Source of the DNA: SZUA-309 sp965230005
Lineage (GTDB): Bacteria > Pseudomonadota > Gammaproteobacteria > Pseudomonadales > Azotimanducaceae
Length of the DNA stretch: 64,000 nucleotides
NCBI GenBank assembly: GCA_965230005.1
Contig: OZ245934.1
Span: 62,001-126,000 of the forward strand
Direction: 5' to 3'
Shown: one piece after another, positions 26,262 to 34,246 of the stretch
Layout of the letters: every line of letters starts with the position of its first letter
Position numbering within the stretch: position 1 is the first letter of the stretch
Notes under the pieces: model-generated
Database searches by the model: none
What the model saw: only the letters and a program-made list of their open reading frames with translations
What the model was told of the DNA's origin: nothing
Position numbers and translations under genes: made by a program

Positions 26262-26618
26262 CAATATATTTTCCATAAAGCCTGAAGCGCCGGTCTCTGA
26301 CCGGCGTTGTTCTTTCGGGTTTTACGCATTGACCACACTCAGACTCGCTGCGTGGCACGGAAAGTTGTGTTACTTTTCGTAATGCTTGCATCCATCGTAG
26401 TTGGGGAGTTTCCGATGGAGTGCGTTTTCCACGCCGATTGGCATCCCGCCTGAGGCCTCACTCAGGTAAACGATCGTCACAGAAAGTGACGAGTCTCGAC
26501 GCCATTCAGCGACCGTGGAGAATGTCGCCTCAGATTTCCCCGCCGCGTTACGGCAAACACAAGCTGGTCGACGTCCCGTGACGGCGACCAACGAAGGTAA
26601 AGATCGGGAGAGGCTCGA
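26262..26618. other. Intergenic region between the two paralogues (357 bases)
   Basis: The first part holds a strong terminator (listed separately). The middle is more AT-rich, with TTGACC near 26327 and an AT run near 26364-26382, but I cannot assign a convincing -35/-10 pair. The last bases, GGGAGAGGCTCGAATG, mirror the GGGGAGAGGTTCGAATG leader of the first paralogue, so the duplication included the ribosome site. I see no small gene that I would support. Confidence 0.5.
26288..26315 (+). terminator. Rho-independent terminator after paralogue 1
   Basis: A perfect 8-bp stem CGCCGGTC / GACCGGCG with a 3-base loop TCT is followed by TTGTTCTTT. It separates transcription of the two tandem paralogues, which therefore probably have independent promoters. 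Confidence 0.8.
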
Positions 26619-28436
26619 ATGACCCGTATGCTCGTTTCACTCTGCGCCGCTCTGCTCGCTTTGGCTCTGGCTCCCGTTGCCACGGCCCTGGCCCCGCAGG
26701 AGCGTGTCGAAAACTTCCGGCTGCTCGACCATCAGGGCGACAGCCATGAGCTCTATTACTACAGCGACATGAAAGCCGTTGTTGTGATGGTGCAGGGCAA
26801 CGGTTGCCCCATCGTCCGCAATGCGATGCCGCGGTTCCAGGAACTGAAGGACATGTATGCCGATCAGGGCGTGCAGTTCCTGCTCCTGAATTCGAATCTG
26901 CAGGACAACCGGCAGACCGTGGCCCGGGAAGCCGACGAGTTCGGTTACGACATCCCGGTCCTCATCGATGATACGCAGATCATTGGTGAGTCCCTCGACC
27001 TGGTGCGCACCGGCGAGGTGTTTGTGCTCGATCCGAAGACCTGGTCCGTTGTTTACCACGGCGCCCTGGATGATCGGCTGACCTACGAGAATCAGAAGCA
27101 GGAAGCCACCGAGCACTATCTGAAGGACGCCATCGACAGCATGGTGGCTGGCGATGCTGTGGAAGTGGCCAGCACCGAAGCCCTCGGCTGCCTCATCAAC
27201 TTCCCGGCAAAGCAGCAGCGCGCTCAGCACGCACAGATCTCCTACAGTGAGGAGATTGCGCCGATGCTGGCCGAGAACTGTGTGGCCTGCCACCGTGAAG
27301 GCGGCATCGGCCCCTGGGCCATGAGCGACTACAACATGGTGCGGGGCTTCTCGCTCATGATTCGCGAAGTCGTCCGCACCAAGCGTATGCCGCCCTGGCA
27401 CGCAGATCCGGCCGTGGGCCACTTCTCCAACGACCGGTCGCTGACAACGGAACAGACGCAGCGCCTCGTGCACTGGATCGAAGCCGGCGCGCCGCGCGGT
27501 GAAGGTCCGGATCTCCTCGCAGAGATCGATCATGACTGGGGTGACTGGGCCGTGCACGAGCCGGAGCTCGGCGAGCCCGACTACATCATCGACATCCCCG
27601 CCGCAGAAGTTCCGGCCACTGGAGTCGTCGACTATAAGTATCACTTCGTCCAGAACACCATCGGCAAGGATGTATGGGTGAAGGCGGCAGAAATTCTGCC
27701 TGGCGATCGGGGTGTGCTGCACCACGTCATCACTTCCTACGGTCAGATGGAAACGGAAGGCCCCCGGAAAGGGCGCCTGAAGCGTGAAGGGCAGGGCGGC
27801 CTGCGCGGTTACGTACCAGGCATGGTCAGCCAGCACTTCCCGGAAGACACGGGCGTGTTCCTGCCGGCAGACGCCACGATCGAATTTCAGATGCACTACA
27901 CGACCAACGGCAAAGCCACGGTCGACGAGTCCAAGCTGGGAGTCTGGGTTTACGAAGAACCGCCGCACCATCAGGTGTTCTCGCTGATTCTTGCGAACGG
28001 TCGGATCAAGATCCCGCCGCACGCCAAGAACCACATGGAAACCGCCGAGCGGGTGATGCCGAAAGCAGCCGTGATCTACAACCTGCTGCCGCACGCCCAC
28101 TTCCGGGGTAAGGCATCGCAGTTCAGCCTGGTTTATCCGGATGGCACGGAAGAGGTGCTTCTGCACGTGCCGAACTACGACTTCAACTGGCAGACGACTT
28201 ACGAGCTCGACGAGCCGAAGTACATCCCGGCTGGTACCAAGGTCGTACACACCACCTGGTGGGACAACTCCGGTCAGAACCCGGCTAACCCGGATCCGAC
28301 CATCGAGGTCACCTGGGGTGAGCAGTCCTGGGAAGAGATGCTCTTCGGCGCCGTGCTCATGCGCATCGCGACGGAAGAGGAAATTGCTCAGAACGAAGGC
28401 AAGGCCCCCGCGCAGGATCTCGCCAGCACGGACTGA
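26619..28436 (+). CDS. Secreted three-domain protein: peroxiredoxin-like, cytochrome c, copper monooxygenase-like (paralogue 2)
   Basis: The product is 605 residues with the same architecture as the upstream gene and long identical blocks, such as YYYSDMKAVV, ENCVACHREGGIGPWAM and WWDNSGQNPANPDP. Signal peptide 1-24; redoxin-like domain with Cys63 in GNGCPIVRNAMPRF, keeping the CPxVR form; c-haem site Cys221/Cys224/His225; then HHVITSY, QMHYTTNG and LLPHAHFRGKAS as copper-ligand candidates. It has about 15 extra residues after TWSVVYHG (DDRLTYENQKQEA) that the first copy lacks. Role is unknown: an extracytoplasmic oxidative enzyme that hydroxylates a substrate using copper and haem is the inference. 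Its own terminator follows. Confidence 0.82.
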   Translation: MTRMLVSLCAALLALALAPVATALAPQERVENFRLLDHQGDSHELYYYSDMKAVVVMVQGNGCPIVRNAMPRFQELKDMYADQGVQFLLLNSNLQDNRQTVAREADEFGYDIPVLIDDTQIIGESLDLVRTGEVFVLDPKTWSVVYHGALDDRLTYENQKQEATEHYLKDAIDSMVAGDAVEVASTEALGCLINFPAKQQRAQHAQISYSEEIAPMLAENCVACHREGGIGPWAMSDYNMVRGFSLMIREVVRTKRMPPWHADPAVGHFSNDRSLTTEQTQRLVHWIEAGAPRGEGPDLLAEIDHDWGDWAVHEPELGEPDYIIDIPAAEVPATGVVDYKYHFVQNTIGKDVWVKAAEILPGDRGVLHHVITSYGQMETEGPRKGRLKREGQGGLRGYVPGMVSQHFPEDTGVFLPADATIEFQMHYTTNGKATVDESKLGVWVYEEPPHHQVFSLILANGRIKIPPHAKNHMETAERVMPKAAVIYNLLPHAHFRGKASQFSLVYPDGTEEVLLHVPNYDFNWQTTYELDEPKYIPAGTKVVHTTWWDNSGQNPANPDPTIEVTWGEQSWEEMLFGAVLMRIATEEEIAQNEGKAPAQDLASTD

Positions 28437-28471
28437 GCCCTGCCGTTACCTGTTAGGCACGGCTCTATAGA

Positions 28472-28508
28472 AACAGCCAGCTTGCAACGCGCAGGCTGGC
28501 TGTTTTCG
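28472..28508. terminator. Bidirectional terminator between convergent genes
   Basis: A perfect 10-bp stem AACAGCCAGC / GCTGGCTGTT encloses a 13-base loop. It is followed by TTCGTTT on the plus strand and has A-rich flanks (TAGAAA) that give T's on the minus strand. It lies between the paralogue 2 stop and the DUF1826 stop, so it can serve both. Confidence 0.75.
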
Positions 28509-28528
28509 TTTGTGGGCTCCCGATAGCG

Positions 28529-29137
28529 TCAACCGACAGGCTCGAGAGAAAGGAGCAGGCGTTCGCCGGCCTCGTGGGGCGATCGGTGAACCACACCGGC
28601 GAAGTCGTCGTTCCAGGCGCCCCCTTTCAACAACGACCAGTGGCCGGTGGAGAGTTGCCGGATCTCCCTGTTCGCTTGCAGGGGAGGCGCGTCTGTTTCG
28701 AGATCCGCGAAGCAGTCCCAATCGACATCGCCATGCTGTATCCACTCCGTGCCCGCGCCGCTGAGCGTGATCAACAGTCGACAGGGCACGTGGTCCACGT
28801 GGAATCTCGGACACATGGGCGCACTCAGCGTCTCCAGCCTGACGCCAATGGCGTCACATTCAACCAGCTCACTCAACAGCCCGCTGGCCTCGGCCACCTG
28901 CTCGAGTAGCGCCGCGCGGACCTCACCATCGATGGTCGCCGGCAGGGCGTCCTCCGCACCGGCGATGCTGCCTGGCGCCTGGATCCAGCGCAGCCGGGGT
29001 GCCTGACGGGAACTGATGAACAGCCTGGCCAGGGCTTCACAGCTGGCTGCCTGCGGTCTCGACACGCTGATCAGCTCCACGTCTTCATCGTAGATGGCTG
29101 AGAAGTCACCGGGCTGGTCGCTGGTTACGAGTCGCAT
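28529..29137 (-). CDS. DUF1826 family protein (zinc-limitation associated)
   Basis: The product is 202 residues with AGGAGC upstream of the ATG. Conserved-looking segments include LSAPMCPRFHVDHVPCRLLITLSGAGTEWI and STGHWSLLKGGAW, ending HRSPHEAGERLLLSLEP. The H-x-D and late His-Arg pattern recalls 2-oxoglutarate-oxygenase-like cupins, but no activity is established. DUF1826 is known to occur in Zur-regulated clusters with COG0523 GTPases. Here it is divergent from such a GTPase with about 110 bases between starts, including an AT-rich Zur-like site. The function is unknown; a role in zinc-poor growth is inferred from context. Confidence 0.8.
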   Translation of the reverse strand: MRLVTSDQPGDFSAIYDEDVELISVSRPQAASCEALARLFISSRQAPRLRWIQAPGSIAGAEDALPATIDGEVRAALLEQVAEASGLLSELVECDAIGVRLETLSAPMCPRFHVDHVPCRLLITLSGAGTEWIQHGDVDWDCFADLETDAPPLQANREIRQLSTGHWSLLKGGAWNDDFAGVVHRSPHEAGERLLLSLEPVG

Positions 29138-29172
29138 CGGGCGTCGTGCTCCTGAAATACAAAGGCGTTAAG

Positions 29173-29188
29173 TATGATATAACATATC
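29173..29188. promoter_or_regulatory. Candidate Zur operator in divergent promoter
   Basis: The AT-rich stretch includes TATGATATAACATA, an imperfect palindrome with one mismatched pair. TATAACATATC agrees with 10 of 11 positions of the right half of the enterobacterial Zur consensus (TATAACATTTC as I recall it); the left half agrees poorly. TATGAT also resembles a -10 box. The location between DUF1826 and the COG0523 gene supports zinc control. Confidence is limited by the weak left half. Confidence 0.45.
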
Positions 29189-29245
29189 TAAAATGAGTTC
29201 GATTCAAGAAGCAGCAGCCCTGAATGCGCTCCGAGGAGGTACCCA

Positions 29246-30478
29246 ATGGCCCAAGAACAAATGACAGATAGGAACCCGTCTCGTCTCCCCGTAACCGTTT
29301 TGTCCGGCTTCCTGGGCGCTGGTAAGACGACGCTCCTCAATCAGGTCCTCAATAACCGCGAGGGTCGGCGCGTGGCGGTGATCGTCAACGACATGAGTGA
29401 AGTCAACATCGATGCGGCCCTCGTGGAACGCGGTGGCGCCGAGCTTTCGCGAACGGAAGAGAAGCTGGTGGAGATGTCGAACGGCTGTATCTGCTGCACG
29501 CTCCGAGACGATCTGCTTGCAGAGGTTTCCCGTCTGGCCCGGGAGGGACGCTTCGACTACCTGCTTATCGAGTCAACGGGCATCTCGGAACCGATCCCCG
29601 TCGCGCAAACGTTCACTTTCGAGGACGAGGACGGGGTCAGTCTCAGCCATGTCTCGCGCCTCGACACGATGGTCACGGTCGTCGATGCGGCGAGCTTCCT
29701 GCGTGACTACAACGCCGCTGAAGCGCTGCAGGAGCGTGGTGAGTCGCTCGGCGAGAACGACCATCGAACCGTGACGGACCTGCTGATCGACCAGATTGAG
29801 TTTGCCGACGTGATTGTGCTCAACAAGCTCGACCTGGTCACAGCAGATCAGGCTAAAGAAGTTGAGGCCATCGTTAAGGCGCTCAATCCCGGCGCGGCGC
29901 TCATTCCGGCGACTCGGGGCCAGGTGCCACTCGAAAGGGTGCTTGATACGGGTCTATTCGATTACGACAAGGCCGCGAGCTCGGCGGGCTGGATTCGTGA
30001 GATGCAGGGCGAACATACCCCGGAGACCGAGGAGTATGGGATCTCCAGCTTTACTTACAGAACCTCGCAGCCCTTCGACGCAGAAAAGCTCTGGGCCTTC
30101 CTGCACGACGATGCCAGCTGGCAAGGCGTACTCCGCTCCAAGGGCTTTTTCTGGGTTGCCGCCGACCACCGCGTTGCTTACGAGTGGGCTCAGGCGGGTG
30201 GTGTCAGCAACGTGGATCCCGCCGGGATGTGGTGGGCTGCCATACCCCGTCAACATTGGAATCAGCCGGATGGCGATCGACCTGACCAGCGGCCGACCTG
30301 GCACCCACGATTCGGGGATCGTGCGCAGCAACTGGTTTTCATTGGTCAGGAGATGAACGAGGAGGAGACTCGGCGACGCCTGGATGCCTGCCTGCTGGAT
30401 AAGAAACTTGCGGACGCGGACAGCAGAGCCTGGGACAAACTGCCGAATCCTTTCCCTGAACTCTCGATGATCGGCTAG
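29246..30478 (+). CDS. COG0523 (CobW/ZigA-type) metal GTPase
   Basis: The product is 410 residues with a strong GAGGAGGT ribosome site. Walker A is SGFLGAGKTTLL (Gly21-Thr28), the metal-binding CxCC motif GCICC lies at 80-84, and VLNKLDLV serves as the NKxD base-recognition motif. The C-terminal CobW_C domain contains RSKGFFWVAADHRVAYEWAQ. These G3E GTPases deliver metal, often zinc, to client proteins under scarcity. Next to DksA2 and DUF1826 with a Zur-like site, this is a zinc-responsive member rather than a cobalamin enzyme. The DksA2 gene starts 22 bases after its stop. Confidence 0.92.
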   Translation: MAQEQMTDRNPSRLPVTVLSGFLGAGKTTLLNQVLNNREGRRVAVIVNDMSEVNIDAALVERGGAELSRTEEKLVEMSNGCICCTLRDDLLAEVSRLAREGRFDYLLIESTGISEPIPVAQTFTFEDEDGVSLSHVSRLDTMVTVVDAASFLRDYNAAEALQERGESLGENDHRTVTDLLIDQIEFADVIVLNKLDLVTADQAKEVEAIVKALNPGAALIPATRGQVPLERVLDTGLFDYDKAASSAGWIREMQGEHTPETEEYGISSFTYRTSQPFDAEKLWAFLHDDASWQGVLRSKGFFWVAADHRVAYEWAQAGGVSNVDPAGMWWAAIPRQHWNQPDGDRPDQRPTWHPRFGDRAQQLVFIGQEMNEEETRRRLDACLLDKKLADADSRAWDKLPNPFPELSMIG

Positions 30479-30500
30479 GCGCCGACCCGGGAGTATTGAG

Positions 30501-30941
30501 ATGCCGAGAAAACGCCGCGGACACGAGTTGATCGAGCGTATCGCACCCTACAAGCCGAAAAAACACGAAACCTATATGAGCGCCGACCAGCTGGAGCACT
30601 TCCGGGTGATCCTTGAGGCTTGGAAACACGAGCTTATGACGGGTGTGGATCGGACGATCCACCACCTGAGAGACGACGCCGGTAACTTCCCTGATGCAAA
30701 CGACCGCGCCACTCAGGAAACCGAATTCGGACTCGAACTGAAAGCCCGCGACAGGGAGGGCAAGCTGCTTCGGAAGATTGAGGCCGCGCTGGAACGGATC
30801 TCACAGGGTACCTTTGGATACTGCGAAGAGACCGGCGAGGAGATCGGGCTCAGTCGACTGGAAGCGCGGCCAATCACCACGATGTGTCTCGAGGCACAGG
30901 AGCGACACGAGAAATCGGAGCGCCATTTTGGAAGCCGCTGA
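30501..30941 (+). CDS. dksA2: DksA2-type transcription factor (zinc-independent DksA paralogue)
   Basis: The product is 146 residues. The coiled-coil tip motif DANDRA (Asp65, Asp68) is the conserved acidic pair that acts in the RNA-polymerase secondary channel with ppGpp. The C-terminal finger region reads FGYCEETGEEIG and TTMCLEAQERHEK. Two of the four zinc Cys are replaced by Thr111 and Ala132, leaving Cys108 and Cys129. Pseudomonas aeruginosa DksA2 shows the same kind of loss and replaces DksA when zinc is scarce. The gene lies downstream of the COG0523 GTPase in a likely two-gene operon, fitting Zur control. Confidence 0.92.
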   Translation: MPRKRRGHELIERIAPYKPKKHETYMSADQLEHFRVILEAWKHELMTGVDRTIHHLRDDAGNFPDANDRATQETEFGLELKARDREGKLLRKIEAALERISQGTFGYCEETGEEIGLSRLEARPITTMCLEAQERHEKSERHFGSR

Positions 30942-31159
30942 CTCCTGTCCAGAGCGGTTCCTGGAGGTATTCCGCGCCATCTCACTGCGACTGATTCATG
31001 GCGTCACCCAAACAGACGCAGTACTGTTTCGGGAAAGTTGAGCTGGCGAAGACTTCGGATGTCCGACCCCATGAGTGCGTACTTTGCAGGGAGGAGCAAT
31101 CACCTGTTTTCGGCAGCAGTAGCGTTCGCGAGATTCGGGCGGGGAGCCCTGACGTCAAA

Positions 31160-32515
31160 GTGACAGCACAGCAGTTAAGCCTTGTCCTCTTTGTCCTGCA
31201 GCTCTTGCTGATCCTGCCTGCGGCGGCCGAAACGCGGTTGGAGGCTCTGCTCGAGGGCACGACGATCACGCCACCGCTCAGCGGGCTGCAGGTCAGCCTG
31301 ATGGAACGCGGCCGACAGACGGAGCATTTCGCTCTCGGTTTCGCGCAGCTTGCCGAGCCCGGTCCGGTCCCGCTTCGGACGGATCACAAGGTTCGGGTGG
31401 CGTCGATTTCCAAGCTGGTGGTGGCCGTTGGTGTGATGCGTCTGGTTGATGCCGGGCGCCTGGATCTCGATGCTGACGTCTCCGGGTATCTTGGTTGGGT
31501 GCTGCGGAACCCGGCCTTCCCGGAGCAGCCGATCACGGCCCGTCAGCTGCTTGCGCACACGTCATCGATTCGAGACGGCTCGCGCTATTTCATCGAGGCC
31601 GGCGCGGGCGAGCTCGAGGACTTTTTCGATCCGCAGTCGGAGCTCTGGGAGGGAGGCGTGCACTATGCGAGCAACCCAGGCGAGAACCCCGGACGCTTCT
31701 TCGTCTACGCCAATCTGAACTTCGGCCTGCTCGGCGCCGTGATCGAACGCGTTTCTGCCCTGAGGTTTGATCAGTACATGACCCGGGAGGTCCTCGAACC
31801 TCTGGGACTCTCGGCGCGTTTTGATCCCTGTGAGGTGGCGCCCGAACAGCGTGCGGCCGCCTTCCGAAAACGCCCCAGTGACGGTGCCTGGGCGCCCGAT
31901 GGCCCATGGGTGGCCCAGGTGGACGCCGGGGAGCCGCGCTGTTTCTATGGAATGCGCGGCCCGGAGCAGGCGCGGAGCTTCCTTGCCGGCTACACCCCGG
32001 GCAGCAACGCGAGCCTCTATTCTCCGCAAGGCGGCCTGCGCGCCAGCGCGGATGATCTTCTTCAGGTGCTGCGGATGCTCGCCGCTGGCGGTGTGCTGGA
32101 TGGGCGGCGGATCCTGAGCGAAGCCTCTGTGGCGGCCCTGCTCGAGCCGCAGTGGACGTTGAACGCGGCAGGGAACAACGGCTTATCTGCCGGTGAGGCT
32201 GAGCCCGGTGGCCCGACCGATGGACTCATGACCAGCTACGGTCTGTCGGTACATCGCGTCGACATGCGCGCCTGGGGCTTCAACGATGGGCCTCCGCTGC
32301 TCCTGGGGCACCTCGGCGAAGCCTATGGGGTGCTCAGCCACGCGCTCTTCGATCCCGTCAGTGGCGATGGCATCGTGACCATCATCACCGGAACCGGAGA
32401 TGATCCGGGACGAACGGGTTTCGGCCACAGCCCCCTCTATCGCGTGGAGGAAGAGATCCTCGAGTGGTGGCTGTCGCGCTCGCGCGAAGCGGGGGGGAAG
32501 CAGGAAAGACGCTAG
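31160..32515 (+). CDS. Serine hydrolase, class C beta-lactamase-like
   Basis: The product is about 451 residues from the GTG at 31160, which gives a clean signal peptide (LVLFVLQLLLILPAAA); the longer frame from 30998 adds an unlikely Cys-rich leader. The SxxK motif is SISK (Ser82, Lys85), the YxN-type motif is YANLNFG, and a late HLGEAYG may be the third motif. The family includes beta-lactamases, D-aminopeptidases and esterases, so resistance cannot be assumed. It follows DksA2 by 218 bases and its stop overlaps that of the convergent EEP gene (shared CTAG). Confidence 0.85.
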   Translation: MTAQQLSLVLFVLQLLLILPAAAETRLEALLEGTTITPPLSGLQVSLMERGRQTEHFALGFAQLAEPGPVPLRTDHKVRVASISKLVVAVGVMRLVDAGRLDLDADVSGYLGWVLRNPAFPEQPITARQLLAHTSSIRDGSRYFIEAGAGELEDFFDPQSELWEGGVHYASNPGENPGRFFVYANLNFGLLGAVIERVSALRFDQYMTREVLEPLGLSARFDPCEVAPEQRAAAFRKRPSDGAWAPDGPWVAQVDAGEPRCFYGMRGPEQARSFLAGYTPGSNASLYSPQGGLRASADDLLQVLRMLAAGGVLDGRRILSEASVAALLEPQWTLNAAGNNGLSAGEAEPGGPTDGLMTSYGLSVHRVDMRAWGFNDGPPLLLGHLGEAYGVLSHALFDPVSGDGIVTIITGTGDDPGRTGFGHSPLYRVEEEILEWWLSRSREAGGKQERR

Positions 32516-33615
32516 AAAGGCCGCGTTAACGCGGCTGGCCAGCTCAGGCGGTAGTGCACGAGCACGCCGTCATGGTCGGAAAGCAGTCGCCCGTTTTCCA
32601 CGTCGTCGAAGCGCTTCTCCATGCGAATGGGCTGTATCTGCACCCGGGCGCCCGCGGACCAGCCCTGCAGATCCTGGGTTTCCCACCAGGGTGCGTCTGT
32701 TTCCCGGAAGCTTCGCATCTCGCAGGCAGTCGGATTGCTGATGCAGAAGGAACTCACTTCGTTGAGGCCCGTGTCGTAGGGGTTTTTTACTGAAGCTCGT
32801 TCAGCACGTTCGACGAAGTAGTCGATGCGGTCCGCATCGTGTCGCATGTTCAGATCGCCGCCCCAGATGAAGGGCAGATAAAGGCGTTCGAGGGCGTCGA
32901 GGTGCTCGTCTGTCTCGTCCACCTGCAGGTTGTGGGCGACGAGCGCACGTTCCCGGGAAACCCCTGAAGCGCCGCGGGAATTGAAGTGTGCGGTGGTGAT
33001 GGCGAGGGGGTCGGGCATGCCCGGAATGTCGAGCTCCACGGTCAGAGTCCCCTTGTTCGCCAGACAGTCGTAACCGGCGCATTCCCACTGGGGAAACGGA
33101 TGGCTGTAGCGGACGTGGATCGGATAGTCGCTGGCAATCATGAGTCCGCTCGACTGCCACTTGCCGAACTTCTCGCCCTTCAGGAGGCTGCGCTCGGCGA
33201 GGAAGTCTGTTGGCGCACGTGTGGAAAACTCGGGTCCGAGGTCGTCCGAGCCCGGGCCGGTGACCCAGTTCTGGTAGCCGCCGAGCGTCGGGATCTGTTC
33301 CGCGGCTTCGATGAAGGCCTCCTGGAGCATGAGCACGTCGGGTTCTTCACCGCGCTGCCGCATCTCGCCCAGTCGCTCGCCGATGGCCTCCATAGCGGCG
33401 CTGCGATCGCAGGCGATGGGGATCCGTTCACCGTCGCTATCAGTACTCCGAGAACGTTTGCCGCAGCCGAGGGGCCAGGGCAGTCCGGCGACGTTGTAGA
33501 TGAGCACGCTGAGCTCGAGGCTCGCCCGGTCTCCCTCGACGCGAATGTCCGGCTGCCGATCAAGGGCCCGCTGCGGAGTGTCGTTCCGGTTCGGTTCGGT
33601 GCAGGCGCAGAGCAA
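32512..33615 (-). CDS. Endonuclease/exonuclease/phosphatase-family lipoprotein (start disrupted)
   Basis: The body has EEP-fold motifs: LIYNVAGLPWP, LMLQEAF with the metal Glu, TTAHFNSRG, WGGDLNMRHD and the final LLSDHDGVLVHY with Asp-His. These enzymes cleave phosphodiesters of nucleic acids, inositol phosphates or sphingomyelin. From the TTG at 33615 the N-terminus is only MLCACTEPN. In-frame bases upstream encode WLLLSALLLCAC, a lipoprotein signal, but with no standard start. An ATG at 33635-33637 would supply MLLLSALLLCAC if one G were deleted. A one-base insertion, real or an error, is therefore suspected. Substrate unknown. Confidence 0.75.
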   Translation of the reverse strand: MLCACTEPNRNDTPQRALDRQPDIRVEGDRASLELSVLIYNVAGLPWPLGCGKRSRSTDSDGERIPIACDRSAAMEAIGERLGEMRQRGEEPDVLMLQEAFIEAAEQIPTLGGYQNWVTGPGSDDLGPEFSTRAPTDFLAERSLLKGEKFGKWQSSGLMIASDYPIHVRYSHPFPQWECAGYDCLANKGTLTVELDIPGMPDPLAITTAHFNSRGASGVSRERALVAHNLQVDETDEHLDALERLYLPFIWGGDLNMRHDADRIDYFVERAERASVKNPYDTGLNEVSSFCISNPTACEMRSFRETDAPWWETQDLQGWSAGARVQIQPIRMEKRFDDVENGRLLSDHDGVLVHYRLSWPAALTRPF

Positions 33616-33671
33616 CAGGGCCGATAGAAGAAGCCATTGCGTTGCTCCCGGATCAGGCGTCGGGCGGTGGG

Positions 33672-34217
33672 CTAGGGTCCGGATGTTCGGCTCACCGATG
33701 GCGGATTCGATGCCGCGGCTTGTTCGGGAATCCGGAACACGGCAACCACGGATGGGATCTTCGGCAGCAGCAGGCCCACGAGCAGCAGGGGGACCTCGAC
33801 GAACAGCGTGATGGAGGCGAGGAGCGCCGTCCCTGCCCGGGCGACGCGCACTTCGAAAGCTTCCCCGGGCAGCACGCCGTAAAGCAGGTAGATGGCGACG
33901 GCCGTTACCGCAAAACCGCCGAGGGACATGAGAGTGAACTGGCGTTTGTCGTTCCGATTGACGTCAAAGCTGAACAGCGAAGGATGGTTGAGGCGCCCGG
34001 GGGGATACGCGGTGCCGCCGCTGGCAAGGGCTGCCAGGAGATGTCCCCATTCGTGGAGCAGGTAGACGGCAAGAGTGGCACCAAGGCCAAGCAGAAGCCC
34101 CAGCGTATCGGCCAGGAAGACCGGTTCCAGCGTCAGGGGATAGAAGATTGCCCAGGCCGCGAGCACGGTCGCGACGATGAGCGCGTCGCGCACCGCGTAG
34201 GGTGTAAACGCGCCCAC
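33672..34217 (-). CDS. Membrane protein with HEWGH zinc-peptidase-like motif (M50-like)
   Basis: The product is 181 residues with about four membrane segments. LAVYLLHEWGHLLAALASGG carries HExxH (HEWGH) inside a hydrophobic helix, as in site-2-type intramembrane zinc proteases (M50) and some related small proteins. A second-motif NxxPxxxxxD of true S2P enzymes is not evident; LNHPSLFSFD is the nearest match. Activity is therefore uncertain. The C-terminal tail is short and polar. It lies between the EEP gene and an acyl-CoA dehydrogenase gene on the minus strand. Confidence 0.65.
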   Translation of the reverse strand: MGAFTPYAVRDALIVATVLAAWAIFYPLTLEPVFLADTLGLLLGLGATLAVYLLHEWGHLLAALASGGTAYPPGRLNHPSLFSFDVNRNDKRQFTLMSLGGFAVTAVAIYLLYGVLPGEAFEVRVARAGTALLASITLFVEVPLLLVGLLLPKIPSVVAVFRIPEQAAASNPPSVSRTSGP

Positions 34218-34246
34218 TGCCCTTGCGCCTCGGTGCCAGAGCCTGC

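Noticed and set aside
26637..28250. 537-codon minus-strand frame
   Set aside because: Antisense to the three-domain protein; no domain pattern.
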